Positions 17,069 to 26,543 of a stretch of DNA of 64,000 nucleotides are shown here, one piece after another. The first letter of the stretch is position 1. Each line of letters opens with the position of its first letter. Under the pieces are notes generated by a model. The model had not been told where the DNA came from. It made no database searches and was given only the letters and a program-made list of their open reading frames with translations. The stretch is from Bordetella parapertussis. GTDB taxonomy: Bacteria; Pseudomonadota; Gammaproteobacteria; Burkholderiales; SG8-41. Both the position numbers and the translations under genes were made by a program. The DNA is taken from positions 1-64,000 of the forward strand of contig CAMDRT010000005.1 in the NCBI GenBank assembly GCA_945906815.1. The letters run 5' to 3'.

Positions 17069-18903
17069 TGAAAATATTTCGTAATACTCTGTTTTTATTG
17101 AATATTGTGTTCTGTTCCGCAACGGCTTCGGCGGCGCAGCCGGAACTGTTGGCACCGGAAAAAGCGTTTCGGTTTTCCGCGCGCGTGCTGGATGCGTCGA
17201 CACTCGAAGTGCGCTACCAGATCGCCGATGGTTATTACCTGTATCGCGAGCGGTTTGCTTTTGCCGCCGACGCGGCGGGGGTAAAACTCGGCGCGGCGCA
17301 GATTCCCCAAGGCCAAGTGAAAAAAGATGAATTCTTCGGCGCGGTGCAAACGCATCGCGGCGAATTGAAGATCGTGGTGCCGGTGGAGGCCGCCGCACAG
17401 GGCCGGCTTGCGTTGACGGTTACCTCGCAAGGCTGTGCTGACGTGGGCGTGTGTTACGTGCCGATGGAGAGCAGGGTGCAATTGGCGCTGGCGGGCGGCG
17501 CGGCTGGCGGCATCGTGGCGGGCGCACTTTCGACGGCGCGCGACGGCGGTGATCTGCTGTCACGCCTGTCGGATCGGCCGCAAGGCAGTGCGCCGCCAGG
17601 CCTCGCCGAAGACGCGCAGATCGCGACCTTATTTGAGGGGGCATTCGGGTGGCTGGTGTTGAGCTTTTTCGGTTTTGGTCTGTTGCTGTCGTTAACGCCT
17701 TGCGTGCTGCCAATGTTCCCGATTCTGTCGGGCATGATCGTTGGGCGCGGCCCTACCGTTACGCGCTGGCAGGGCTTTATGCTGTCAGCAGTCTACGTGC
17801 TGGGCATGGCGCTGACCTATGCCATCGCGGGCGTTGCTGCCGGGCTGTCGGGTGCGATGCTGTCGGCCGCCCTGCAAAACCCCTGGGTGCTGGGCAGCTT
17901 TGCGCTGGTGTTCGTGATACTCGCGCTGTCGATGTGGGGTGTGTATGAACTGCAACTGCCTGCGCAGTGGCAAACACGGCTGACGGCAAGCGCCAACCGG
18001 CTGCCGGGAGGCAAATACACCGGCGTGTTCGCGATGGGGGTGCTGTCGGCGTTGATTGTCGGGCCGTGCGTGGCGGCGCCGCTGGCGGGCGCGTTGCTCT
18101 ACATCAGTCAAAGCCGCGATGGCGTGCTGGGTGCTGCGGCGCTGTTTGCGCTGGCGCTGGGCATGGGCGTGCCGCTGCTGGCGCTAGGCGCGTCGGCGGG
18201 CGCGCTGCTGCCCAAGGTGGGCCCGTGGATGGACGCGGTGAAACGCTTTTTTGGCGTACTGCTGATCGCAGTGGCAATCTATCTGGTGGCGCCGGTGATT
18301 CCGATGGCCGCGCAGATGCTGGCGTGGGCAGCCCTGTTGATCGTCAGCGCGGTCTACCTGCGGGTGATCGATCCCTTGCCCCAGCACGCGCACGGATTTC
18401 AGCGCTTGACCAAAGGCATAGGGGTGGTCGTGTTGCTGACTGGCGCGGCGTACTTGGTTGGCGCGTTGTCCGGCGCGAAAGATATTCTGCGTCCGCTAGC
18501 CGTTATTTTGGCTAAAGACACACCGGCCTCGGTCGTCGGCGAGCCGTTGTTCAAGCGCGTGGCAAGCGGCGCGGAACTGGATGCGGCGGTCAGCGCTGCC
18601 GCGGGCCGTCCGGTGCTGCTCGATTTTTATGCCGACTGGTGCGTGTCGTGCAAAGAGATGGAGAGCTTCACCTTTGGCGACACGCAAGTGAAGCAGCGCC
18701 TCGCGGGTATGGTCAAGCTGCAGGCCGACGTCACCGCCAACAATGCGGAGGATCAGGCGCTACTCAAGCGTTTTCGCTTGTTCGGTCCGCCGGGAATTAT
18801 TTTCTTTGATAAAAATGGCAAAGAAATCAATGGATTACGTGTGATTGGTTTTCAGAGCGCAGAAAAATTCACGGGCGTTCTGGATGAAGTGTTGAAATTC
18901 TGA
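17068..18903 (+). CDS. dsbD: thiol:disulfide interchange protein DsbD
   Basis: 611 residues starting at the ATG that overlaps the cutA stop (a TTG one codon earlier is possible). Three domains: a signal peptide plus periplasmic alpha domain with its Cys pair (QGCADVGVCYV, about 120), a central eight-helix membrane domain with the electron-relay Cys in TPCVLPMFP (about 212) and GPCVAAPLAG (about 334), and a C-terminal thioredoxin domain with ADWCVSCKEME (about 525). It moves reducing power from cytosolic thioredoxin to periplasmic partners such as DsbC and cytochrome c maturation proteins. The TlpA-like gene downstream is a plausible partner. Confidence 0.96.
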   Translation: MKIFRNTLFLLNIVFCSATASAAQPELLAPEKAFRFSARVLDASTLEVRYQIADGYYLYRERFAFAADAAGVKLGAAQIPQGQVKKDEFFGAVQTHRGELKIVVPVEAAAQGRLALTVTSQGCADVGVCYVPMESRVQLALAGGAAGGIVAGALSTARDGGDLLSRLSDRPQGSAPPGLAEDAQIATLFEGAFGWLVLSFFGFGLLLSLTPCVLPMFPILSGMIVGRGPTVTRWQGFMLSAVYVLGMALTYAIAGVAAGLSGAMLSAALQNPWVLGSFALVFVILALSMWGVYELQLPAQWQTRLTASANRLPGGKYTGVFAMGVLSALIVGPCVAAPLAGALLYISQSRDGVLGAAALFALALGMGVPLLALGASAGALLPKVGPWMDAVKRFFGVLLIAVAIYLVAPVIPMAAQMLAWAALLIVSAVYLRVIDPLPQHAHGFQRLTKGIGVVVLLTGAAYLVGALSGAKDILRPLAVILAKDTPASVVGEPLFKRVASGAELDAAVSAAAGRPVLLDFYADWCVSCKEMESFTFGDTQVKQRLAGMVKLQADVTANNAEDQALLKRFRLFGPPGIIFFDKNGKEINGLRVIGFQSAEKFTGVLDEVLKF

Positions 18904-18958
18904 TGCGCATTTAACTTTTATTATTTAGCGCCTATCTTTCTTTAATTTACGATAAAAC

Positions 18959-19486
18959 TTGTCAAATAATATATTAATATACGCACGGTACGCGCTCGTA
19001 GCGCTACTGGCCTTTGGAGGGGGCGTTTGGATGAGTAAGCGCCAAACTTCTGCGCCCGAAGTCACTGCTGCCGAAGCGCTCTATGCCATAAGCTTGCCGG
19101 ACCTGCACAACAAGCTGCAAAAGATCGATCAGTGGCGTGGCAAAGTCGTGGTGGTCAATTTTTGGGCGACCTGGTGCGCACCTTGCCGCAAAGAAATTCC
19201 GATGTTCGTTAAAATGCAGGAAGAATATGGATCTAAAGGCCTGCAATTTGTAGGTATCTCCATTGATAAGCTTGATAAAACATCTGAGTTTGCGAGTTAC
19301 TTCGGTGTTAACTACCCCAACCTTATCGGCACCTTCGACGCTATTGAGCTATCCCGTATAGCCGGTAACAAGCAGGGCGTATTGCCGTATACGGTGATTC
19401 TGGATCGCCAGGGGAGAATCTCGGCTACCGAGCCAGGGGGGCTGACGCAGGAGAAGTTGGAAGCACTGATTAATCCTCTACTTTAG
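18959..19486 (+). CDS. TlpA/ResA-like membrane-anchored thioredoxin
   Basis: 175 residues if the TTG at 18959 is used; this start keeps a signal-anchor helix (residues 9-24), and the next ATG (codon 25) would remove it. The thioredoxin fold carries WCAPC (Cys73, Cys76) and the cis-Pro loop LPYTVILD. Such proteins reduce apocytochrome or other exported thiols and receive electrons from DsbD, which lies 55 bp upstream. The leader region between the two genes is AT-rich and lacks a clear ribosome site, so the true start remains uncertain. Confidence 0.85.
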   Translation: MSNNILIYARYALVALLAFGGGVWMSKRQTSAPEVTAAEALYAISLPDLHNKLQKIDQWRGKVVVVNFWATWCAPCRKEIPMFVKMQEEYGSKGLQFVGISIDKLDKTSEFASYFGVNYPNLIGTFDAIELSRIAGNKQGVLPYTVILDRQGRISATEPGGLTQEKLEALINPLL

Positions 19487-19594
19487 GATCATTTTTTCCC
19501 GTTCAAAACTCTCTAAATTCGTTTAAAATGTCAGTATCTTCTGTCTAGTCTTAATCAACCGCGGCTGTAGGAAGTTCATACCAGGTCCGATAAA

Positions 19595-20044
19595 ATGAAC
19601 CAGAACATACTACTGCTCAATGGCCCCAATCTGAATTTACTGGGCACACGCGAGCCGCAAATTTACGGTGGTGACACACTGCCGTCGATTGAAGCGCGTA
19701 TGCAAAAACTTGCATTCGATGCTGGCGCGAAGCTGGCGGTATTTCAAAGCAACGCCGAGTCGGATTTGGTCAATCGCATCCAGCAGGCGGCGCGTGACCA
19801 TGTCGATTTCATTATCATTAATCCCGCAGCCTACACCCACACCAGTGTTGCCATGCGCGATGCGCTGGCGGCGGTGGATATTCCCTTCATAGAGGTGCAT
19901 TTGTCGAATGTGTACGCGCGCGAGGCCTTTAGGCATCGTTCCTACTTCAGCGATATTGCCGTGGGCATCATCAGCGGTCTTGGTGCCAAGGGTTACGAGT
20001 TAGCGCTTGCTTACGCTCTGCATCACATAGCGACTGCTAATTAA
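19595..20044 (+). CDS. aroQ: type II 3-dehydroquinate dehydratase
   Basis: 149 residues, the family's standard size. Shikimate-pathway enzyme that dehydrates 3-dehydroquinate. Diagnostic stretches: [19 protein letters not shown] at the N-terminus (catalytic Tyr24 and Arg flap), [18 protein letters not shown] (about 72-89) and the [18 protein letters not shown] segment with catalytic His. The aroQ-accB-accC order is common in proteobacteria; accB begins 14 bp downstream. Confidence 0.97.
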   Translation: MNQNILLLNGPNLNLLGTREPQIYGGDTLPSIEARMQKLAFDAGAKLAVFQSNAESDLVNRIQQAARDHVDFIIINPAAYTHTSVAMRDALAAVDIPFIEVHLSNVYAREAFRHRSYFSDIAVGIISGLGAKGYELALAYALHHIATAN

Positions 20045-20058
20045 ATATTAGGAAAAAC

Positions 20059-20544
20059 ATGGACTTACGAAAAGTAAAAACACTTATCGATTTGGTCCAG
20101 CAATCCGGTATCTCCGAGCTGGAAATTCAGGAAGGCACCGAGCGCGTGCGTATCAGCCGCGGACCTTCAGCCCAAATCGTGGTTGGCACCCCGCCAGTGG
20201 CGAGCGTGCCACAGGTGCTGCAACACGCGCTGACGGTGACCCCGGAAGGGGTGGCTACGGCGGCAGAAGCATCCACCGCGATGCAGGACCACCTGCTTAA
20301 ATCGCCGATGGTCGGCACCTTTTACCGCTCGCCAACGCCCGGCGCTAAAGCGTTTGTCGAAGTCGGCCAGACGGTAAAAGCGGGCGACGCCGTATGTATC
20401 ATCGAAGCCATGAAACTGCTGAATGAGATAGAGGTCGATCAGGATGGTGTGATCAAGGAAATCCTCGTCGAAAACGGACAGCCAGTGGAATATGGGCAAC
20501 CTTTGATCAGGATTGAAAGACCGGCCTTAGGAATGAGGACTTAG
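20059..20544 (+). CDS. accB: biotin carboxyl carrier protein of acetyl-CoA carboxylase
   Basis: 161 residues. N-terminal AccB region ([17 protein letters not shown]), an Ala/Pro/Val linker (about 36-75) and a C-terminal biotinyl domain with [10 protein letters not shown], biotin on Lys119. Carries CO2 in the first step of fatty-acid synthesis. AGGA precedes the ATG by a normal distance. An unusual CAGTCCT-rich spacer separates it from accC. Confidence 0.97.
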   Translation: MDLRKVKTLIDLVQQSGISELEIQEGTERVRISRGPSAQIVVGTPPVASVPQVLQHALTVTPEGVATAAEASTAMQDHLLKSPMVGTFYRSPTPGAKAFVEVGQTVKAGDAVCIIEAMKLLNEIEVDQDGVIKEILVENGQPVEYGQPLIRIERPALGMRT

Positions 20545-20580
20545 GTCTGAGCAACCCTCTCATCAATCGAGCTGAACCCG

Positions 20581-20635
20581 CAGTCCTCAGTCCTCAGCCC
20601 TCAGTCCACAGTCCTGCTCTTAAGTCCTCAATCCT
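20581..20635. repeat. CAGTCCT-rich degenerate tandem repeat in the accB-accC spacer
   Basis: The 99-bp spacer holds at least six close variants of CAGTCCT (CAGTCCT, CAGTCCT, CAGCCCT, CAGTCCA, CAGTCCT, AAGTCCT, CAATCCT). The segment GGATTGAGG read on the other strand faces GGAATGAGGAC at 20529, so the spacer could fold. No ribosome site is seen before accC. Confidence 0.75.
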
Positions 20636-20643
20636 GCCCTAAC

Positions 20644-21999
20644 ATGTTTGGAAAAATCCTCATCGCCAACCGCGGCGAAATTGCCCTGCGCATCCAGCGC
20701 GCCTGCCGCGAGATGGGTATTAAAACCGTGGTGGTGCATTCCGAAGCGGATGCGGAAGCGAAATACGTCAAGCTTGCGGACGAATCGGTCTGTATCGGTC
20801 CGGCGGTATCGAGCGCGAGTTATCTCAATGTGCCGGCGATCATCAGCGCGGCGGAAGTGACGGATGCCGAAGCCATACATCCGGGCTACGGTTTCCTGGC
20901 GGAAAACGCCGACTTTGCCGAGCGCGTCGAGAAAAGTGGCTTTGTATTTATCGGCCCGCGCGCGGAAACCATTCGCCTGATGGGCGACAAGGTGAGCGCC
21001 AAAAACACCATGAAAAAAGCCGGTGTGCCGGTGGTGCCCGGCATCGACACTGCGCTGCCTGATGATCCCAAGGAAATCGTCAAAATTGCGCGCGCCATCG
21101 GCTACCCGGTCATTATTAAAGCGGCCGGTGGCGGCGGTGGACGCGGCATGCGGGTGGTGAACACCGAAGCGGCGCTGCTCAATGCCGCCCATACCACGCG
21201 CGCCGAAGCCCAGGCGGCGTTTAGTAATTCGACGATTTACATGGAGAAATTCCTGGAGCGTCCGCGCCACATTGAAATTCAGGTGATTGCTGACAAGCAC
21301 AAAAATGCGCTGTATCTGGGCGACCGTGACTGTTCGATGCAGCGCCGCCATCAAAAAATAATCGAAGAAGCACCCGCGCCGCAGCTTAACGCGCGCGCGC
21401 GCGCGCGTCTCGGCGAACGCTGCGCCGATGCCTGCCGCAAGATTGGCTACGAAGGCGCTGGTACCTTTGAGTTTTTGTACGAGGGCGGCGAGTTTTTCTT
21501 CATCGAAATGAACACGCGCCTGCAGGTGGAGCATCCGGTCACGGAAATGATCAGCGGGCTTGATATTGTGCAAATGCAGATACGCATCGCCGCCGGCGAA
21601 AAACTCTCGTTGCGCCAGCGCGAGGTCGAACTCAGCGGGCACGCTATCGAATGCCGCATTAACGCCGAAGACCCGTACAAATTTACGCCATCACCGGGAC
21701 GCATTACCGCGTTGCACATGCCCGGCGGCCCCGGCATCCGCGTGGATTCTCACGCTTACAGCGGCTACGTCGTGCCGCCGAACTACGATTCCCTGATCGG
21801 CAAGATAATTGCCTATGGCGATACGCGCGAGCAGGCCATTGCGCGGCTGTCCATTGCGTTATCGGAAGTCGTGATTGAGGGCATCAAGACCAATATCCCT
21901 CTGCATCAGGACTTGCTGCGCGACGCTGCGTTTTTGCGCGGCGGCACCAGCATTCATTATCTGGAAGAAAAATTGGCCAAACTGGTGAAAGCCGAATGA
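20644..21999 (+). CDS. accC: biotin carboxylase subunit of acetyl-CoA carboxylase
   Basis: 451 residues, family-standard. ATP-grasp enzyme that carboxylates biotin on AccB. The N-terminus [20 protein letters not shown], the glycine loop [13 protein letters not shown] (about 160-172), the [17 protein letters not shown] stretch and [15 protein letters not shown] (about 288, catalytic Glu and Arg) are all present. Acts with AccB and with AccA/AccD, which are not in this window. Confidence 0.98.
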   Translation: MFGKILIANRGEIALRIQRACREMGIKTVVVHSEADAEAKYVKLADESVCIGPAVSSASYLNVPAIISAAEVTDAEAIHPGYGFLAENADFAERVEKSGFVFIGPRAETIRLMGDKVSAKNTMKKAGVPVVPGIDTALPDDPKEIVKIARAIGYPVIIKAAGGGGGRGMRVVNTEAALLNAAHTTRAEAQAAFSNSTIYMEKFLERPRHIEIQVIADKHKNALYLGDRDCSMQRRHQKIIEEAPAPQLNARARARLGERCADACRKIGYEGAGTFEFLYEGGEFFFIEMNTRLQVEHPVTEMISGLDIVQMQIRIAAGEKLSLRQREVELSGHAIECRINAEDPYKFTPSPGRITALHMPGGPGIRVDSHAYSGYVVPPNYDSLIGKIIAYGDTREQAIARLSIALSEVVIEGIKTNIPLHQDLLRDAAFLRGGTSIHYLEEKLAKLVKAE

Positions 22000-22089
22000 A
22001 AGGCTCGTTTGGAGTTCGCAGTTGAGAGTCAAGAGTAAGCCCGGTGCGACTGCGCCCCGCTCCCAACGCCGAACGCTCAACCCCAAAAA

Positions 22090-22980
22090 ATGCCCTGGCA
22101 AGCCGTAGCCCTGATCGTTGACCAGCGCTGCGTCGAACAGCTCTCCGACGCGCTGCTGGAAAGCGGTGCATTGTCGGTGGATGTTTCCGATGCCGCCGCC
22201 GGCACCACGGGCGAGCAGCCCTTGTTCGCGGAACCCGGTAGCGCGCCCGCGGTGAATTGGCCGCTTAATCGCATAGTCGCGCTGTTCAATGAAGACGTCG
22301 CTCTGGCAAGCCTCGTGCCCGCCGCGCTGCAGGCGTGCGCGTTGCCGGCGACCACGCCGTACGGCATTGAGCGTGTCAACGATCAGGACTGGGTGCGACT
22401 GACGCAAGCGCAATTCACGCCGCAAAAAGTATCCCCGCGCTTGTGGGTGGTGCCGACCTGGCACCAGGTGGTGGATGCGGCCGCCATTAACATACGCCTC
22501 GATCCGGGCCTGGCTTTCGGTACCGGCACGCATCCGACCACGCGCCTTTGTTTGCGTTGGCTGGACGCCCATCTGCAAGCGGGCGCATCCGTGATCGACT
22601 ATGGCTGCGGCTCCGGCATACTCGCTGTCGCCGCCATGAAACTGGGCGCTGCCCGCGTGTCGGGTGTGGATATCGATGAACAAGCGCTGCTTGCCGCGCG
22701 CCACAATGCCCAACAAAATCACGCAGAGATAGCTTTTTTCGCGGCCGCCGACGCAGTGATATCGCCGGCCGACGTGGTCGTGGCTAACATCCTCGCCAAC
22801 CCCTTGACCGTGATGGCGCCGCTGCTGGCGCGCCTGACGCTGCCTGCCGGACGGGTGGTGTTGTCTGGCATACTGGCAGCGCAAGCCGATGCCGTGCGCG
22901 AAGCGTATCGCCCCTGGTTTGATATGCGGCTTACCGAAGCTGAAGAAGAATGGGTTTTGCTCGCCGGTGTGAAAAAATAA
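22090..22980 (+). CDS. prmA: ribosomal protein L11 methyltransferase
   Basis: 296 residues; trimethylates ribosomal protein L11 using S-adenosylmethionine. N-terminal substrate-binding domain, then the Rossmann methyltransferase domain with LDPGLAFGTGTHPTTRLCL (about 138-156), VIDYGCGSGILAVAA and the catalytic-loop VVVANILANPL. All are PrmA hallmarks. It follows accC by 90 bp, as in many proteobacteria. Confidence 0.96.
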   Translation: MPWQAVALIVDQRCVEQLSDALLESGALSVDVSDAAAGTTGEQPLFAEPGSAPAVNWPLNRIVALFNEDVALASLVPAALQACALPATTPYGIERVNDQDWVRLTQAQFTPQKVSPRLWVVPTWHQVVDAAAINIRLDPGLAFGTGTHPTTRLCLRWLDAHLQAGASVIDYGCGSGILAVAAMKLGAARVSGVDIDEQALLAARHNAQQNHAEIAFFAAADAVISPADVVVANILANPLTVMAPLLARLTLPAGRVVLSGILAAQADAVREAYRPWFDMRLTEAEEEWVLLAGVKK

Positions 22981-23012
22981 AATACGAGAAAAGGCCAAGG
23001 TAGCGAGCGCCC

Positions 23013-23960
23013 ATGTCGATGGTGACCCAATGTCCGCACTGCAGCACTGCGTTTAACGTCACGCCCGATCAATTGTTCGAGCGCGACGGACGCGTGCGCT
23101 GCGGCAGTTGCCGCAAGGTGTTCGACGGGCTGGTGAATCTGACTTCGCTCGCAGCGTTGCAGACCGGTGTGCCGCCGCCGCTGGCCGAGGCCAGCGACGC
23201 TGCACTGCAGGCGGCGCCGGTCAATGCAACGGCGCTAGATACTCCTGCGCCGCACGGATTTACGCCGCAAAACTGGCCGCTGCTGCCGGGGGTACCGGTG
23301 ATACCCTTGCCGCAGCTGCCGAGGGAGGATGCCGGGCGTGCGCTACACGTCGCGCCGGCACCCGCACCTGCGCCACACCCGCGCACCGCCAGCGTGCCGG
23401 ATAACGTGCCACGCGAACCGCAACCCATCCAGACCAGCGCCGATGAAGCCGAGCCTCTGCCCAGGGCGCACCGCGCCCGTTGGCCGTGGGCGCTGGCGGC
23501 GGTGTTTGCCGGCCTCACCTTGTGCGCGCATGTGCTCTACATTTTTCGTAGCGAAACAGCAGCGCATTTTCCCGGTGTAAGGCTGGCGCTGACTCAAATG
23601 TGCGACTGGGCGCATTGCACGGTCCGCCCTCTGCAACGGCCTGCGGTGTTGAATATTCTGGCGTCTGATTTATTGATCGTGGACCAGACCAGGCCCCACC
23701 TGGTGCAACTCATAGTGACCTTGCAAAATCAGTCCGCGCTCGACCTCGGCTATCCGGCGATAGACCTTGCGTTGAACGACAAGTTTGATCACGTGGTGGC
23801 GCGCCGTGTGATCTTGCCCCACCAGTATCTACGCGGCGCCGACGTGCAAAAAACCGTGATTGCGGCAAGCGTGACTACCACCGTGCGCGTGGATCTTGAT
23901 GTGAGTGAGTTAGACGCTGGCGGATTTGCGCTGCTGTTGATCGCAGCGCCCCAAACCTGA
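23013..23960 (+). CDS. zinc-ribbon and DUF3426 membrane protein
   Basis: 315 residues. An MJ0042-type zinc finger at the N-terminus (CPHCSTAF...VRCGSCRKVF, four Cys), a long Pro/Ala-rich linker (about 55-150), one membrane helix (about 158-176) and a DUF3426 domain outside (about 180-310). The family sits next to prmA in many betaproteobacteria. Role unknown; topology suggests a cytosolic metal or nucleic-acid-binding finger linked to a periplasmic domain. Confidence 0.85.
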   Translation: MSMVTQCPHCSTAFNVTPDQLFERDGRVRCGSCRKVFDGLVNLTSLAALQTGVPPPLAEASDAALQAAPVNATALDTPAPHGFTPQNWPLLPGVPVIPLPQLPREDAGRALHVAPAPAPAPHPRTASVPDNVPREPQPIQTSADEAEPLPRAHRARWPWALAAVFAGLTLCAHVLYIFRSETAAHFPGVRLALTQMCDWAHCTVRPLQRPAVLNILASDLLIVDQTRPHLVQLIVTLQNQSALDLGYPAIDLALNDKFDHVVARRVILPHQYLRGADVQKTVIAASVTTTVRVDLDVSELDAGGFALLLIAAPQT

Positions 23961-24070
23961 CCGGGGCAATGTCTGGCGTTGAGCATTTGGCGTCACCGCG
24001 TCGCGCGTGAGAAGCCTGAGGCGCATTGTTATAATGCACGGACTTCATTGAACGCCTAACAGGAATATTG

Positions 24071-25006
24071 ATGTCCACGCTGATTTGCGGATCCATTGCT
24101 TACGACACCATCATGGTGTTCAAAGACCAGTTCAAGAACCACATTCTGCCCGACAAGTTGCACATCTTGAATGTCGCGTTTCTGGTGCCCGACATGCGCC
24201 GCGAGTTTGGCGGTTGCGCCGGCAACATCGCGTATAACCTGAAGTTGCTGGGCGGCGAGCCGTTGATCATGGCTACGGTCGGCGAAGATCACCAGCCGTA
24301 CACTGCGCGCCTCGACCAACTGGGGCTGGCGCGTACCCATGTGCGGCTGGCACACGGCTCATACACCGCCCAAGCGTTCATTACCACCGATCTCGACGAC
24401 AATCAGATTACCGCGTTTCATCCGGGGGCCATGAATTTTTCACATCAAAACCATGTGCAAGATGCCGCGGGCGTGACGCTCGGCATCGTCTCCCCCGACG
24501 GGCGCGACGGCATGCTTCAGCACGCGCGCGAGTTTCAAGAAGCGGGCATACCGTTCATCTTCGATCCGGGCCAGGGCTTGCCGATGTTTAGCGGCGAAGA
24601 GTTGATGCACTTCATACACCGCGCTGATTATGTAACGGTGAATGACTATGAAGCCGAGCTTTTGCAACAGCGCACCGGCCAATCACTGGAGCAACTTGCA
24701 GCCCAGGTGCAGGCGCTGATCGTGACGCTCGGCGCCAAAGGCTCGGTGATTTACGCCCACGGGAAAACGTTTGATATTCCGTGTGTCAAGCCCGCAGCGG
24801 TGCTTGACCCCACTGGTTGTGGCGATGCGTTTCGCGCGGGCCTTTTGTACGGCATTACCCATGGCATGGCGTGGCCGGTTAGCGGCCGGCTGGCCTCGTT
24901 ATTGGGCGCGCTCAAGATCGCGCAACGCGGCCCGCAAAATCACACTTTCACACGGGATTCCATCGCTGCGCTGTATCAGACAAATTTTGGCGATGCACCG
25001 TGGTAG
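24071..25006 (+). CDS. PfkB-family sugar/nucleoside kinase (adenosine kinase-like)
   Basis: 311 residues from the ATG after AGGA (an overlapping TTG lies one codon upstream). PfkB marks are the glycine patch REFGGCAGNIAYNL (about 45) and the C-terminal ATP/catalytic motif LDPTGCGDAFRAGLLYG (about 245, catalytic Asp). Family members phosphorylate ribokinase- or adenosine-type substrates; the betaproteobacterial neighbours of prmA/DUF3426 are usually annotated as carbohydrate or adenosine kinases. Precise substrate not readable. Confidence 0.88.
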   Translation: MSTLICGSIAYDTIMVFKDQFKNHILPDKLHILNVAFLVPDMRREFGGCAGNIAYNLKLLGGEPLIMATVGEDHQPYTARLDQLGLARTHVRLAHGSYTAQAFITTDLDDNQITAFHPGAMNFSHQNHVQDAAGVTLGIVSPDGRDGMLQHAREFQEAGIPFIFDPGQGLPMFSGEELMHFIHRADYVTVNDYEAELLQQRTGQSLEQLAAQVQALIVTLGAKGSVIYAHGKTFDIPCVKPAAVLDPTGCGDAFRAGLLYGITHGMAWPVSGRLASLLGALKIAQRGPQNHTFTRDSIAALYQTNFGDAPW

Positions 25007-25059
25007 TCAAAGCGACTTGACGGGAGTTGCTAAGCGCATAGGTTTTTGGGTTTTGAGAG

Positions 25060-25887
25060 TTACACCTGGCTCACGCGTCCGCCGCCACACTGAAACACCC
25101 GCCGGTCTTCGAGTCGCATCGCGGTCAGTTTGCGGCCCCACACGCAACCCGAATCGAGGCCGATCACATCGGGACGCAGCAACACACCCAGTGATGCCCA
25201 GTGGCCGAACAGCACCGGCGTGCCGGCACTGGCGCGTCGCGGTACCTCGTACCACGGCATGAAGCCCGCCGGCATGTTTACGGGCGCCAGTTTGTGGGTG
25301 AATTCCATATCGCCTTGCGCGGTACATAGGCGCATGCGCGTCAGGGCGTTAACGATCACGCGCAGCCGCTCGTCGCCGGTGAGATCGTCGCGCCATGCGC
25401 TGGGCTTGTTGCCATAGAGCGGGCGTAGAAACGCATCATGATCGTTACCGCGCAGCACTGTTTCGACTTCGCCGGCGAGCGCGAGCGCTTTGGCGATCGT
25501 CCATTGCGGCAGCAGGCCCGCATGCACCATGACGTAGCCGTTACCGGCGTGCATCAATTTTTGTTGGCGCAGCCAGTGCAATAGTTGTTCACGGTCGGGC
25601 GCGTCGAGAATGTCGCTCAAGGTGTCGCCGGGATACTGTTTGGTATAGCCGGAAGCGGCCACCAGCAGATGCAGATCATGATTGCCGAGTATCGACACCG
25701 CGGCGTCGCCCAAACTGATGATAAAGCGCAAGGTTTGCAGCGACTGTGGTCCGCGATTTACCAGGTCGCCGACAAACCACACGTGATCGCGCTGCGGATC
25801 GAAATGGATGACATCGAGCAGGCGCCGCAGGGCGTCGTGGCAACCCTGAATGTCACCGATGGCGTAGGTAGCTACGGTTTTCTCCAA
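25060..25887 (-). CDS. apaH: symmetrical bis(5'-nucleosyl)-tetraphosphatase
   Basis: 275 residues; splits Ap4A to two ADP. The metallophosphatase motifs are in order: GDIQGCHD (about 11), GDLVNRGPQS (about 40) and GNHDLHLL (about 70), with a later HAGLLPQW. The frame has no ATG or GTG at the right place: TTG at 25887 is the best start and puts the first motif at the family's usual distance; the ATG some 35 bp upstream is out of frame. Opposite strand to the PfkB gene, and 41 bp downstream of the cytochrome gene. Confidence 0.93.
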   Translation of the reverse strand: MEKTVATYAIGDIQGCHDALRRLLDVIHFDPQRDHVWFVGDLVNRGPQSLQTLRFIISLGDAAVSILGNHDLHLLVAASGYTKQYPGDTLSDILDAPDREQLLHWLRQQKLMHAGNGYVMVHAGLLPQWTIAKALALAGEVETVLRGNDHDAFLRPLYGNKPSAWRDDLTGDERLRVIVNALTRMRLCTAQGDMEFTHKLAPVNMPAGFMPWYEVPRRASAGTPVLFGHWASLGVLLRPDVIGLDSGCVWGRKLTAMRLEDRRVFQCGGGRVSQV

Positions 25888-25928
25888 CAGCGCGGAGTGC
25901 CGCGCCTTTGTGAGCCATGCGCTTCAGG

Positions 25929-26474
25929 TTATTGCGCTTGCGATACCATGTAATCGACCGCGGCTTTTACATCCGCATCGGCGAGACTCAAATTGCCGCC
26001 CTTGGGCGGCATGGCATTTTTGCCTTTGAGCGCACTGGACAGCATGGTGGCGGCGCCTGCAGCCAAGCGTGGCGCCCATGCCGCTTTGTCGCCCAGCTTT
26101 GGCGCGCCGGCAACCCCGGCGGCATGACAGACCTGGCAGCTCGCGTCATAAACGGTTTTGCCGCTGACCGCGGGCGCGCCTTTGCCCGCGTCCGCAGGGA
26201 CTGCTGCGACTACCACCGGCGCTGGCACTAACGGCGATGGGCCTTTTTCGATGTCCGGTGTGCTGCCCACCGGCTTGATGCGCTCGGCCACGGCCTTGTC
26301 GGATAACCCTGGCGCAGCGCGTGATTTCTCGCTACCCATCACGAAATGGATAATCGTAAAAATCGCCGCAATCGGCACCACGAACGCCAGCACTACCACC
26401 ACAATCAACTGCGTCGGGGTTTTGATGAGGCCGCCATCGTCGGCGGAATGACTGGTGGAATTTGTATCACTCAT
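25929..26474 (-). CDS. membrane-anchored cytochrome c5-like protein
   Basis: 181 residues. A single N-terminal anchor helix (about 20-45, LIVVVVLAFVVPIAAIFTII) is followed by a Pro/Ala linker and one haem-c domain at the C-terminus: CQVCH for haem attachment and axial His (about 113), and AMPPKGGN carrying the likely axial Met (about 155). This is the cytochrome c5/c555 type of electron carrier facing the periplasm. It could take electrons from periplasmic dehydrogenases, but nothing in the sequence ties it to the PQQ enzyme 18 kb away. Confidence 0.88.
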   Translation of the reverse strand: MSDTNSTSHSADDGGLIKTPTQLIVVVVLAFVVPIAAIFTIIHFVMGSEKSRAAPGLSDKAVAERIKPVGSTPDIEKGPSPLVPAPVVVAAVPADAGKGAPAVSGKTVYDASCQVCHAAGVAGAPKLGDKAAWAPRLAAGAATMLSSALKGKNAMPPKGGNLSLADADVKAAVDYMVSQAQ

Positions 26475-26543
26475 GGCGAGTCTCTTTATTTAACTGTGCT
26501 AAAACAATGGATTATATCGTGTGCCCGGGGCCAGTCAAAGGAA

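Noticed and set aside
20620..22998. Long open frames on the minus strand opposite accC and prmA (up to about 380 codons)
   Set aside because: They mirror accC and prmA codon by codon, lack any recognisable motif or ribosome site, and the sense-strand proteins are unmistakable.
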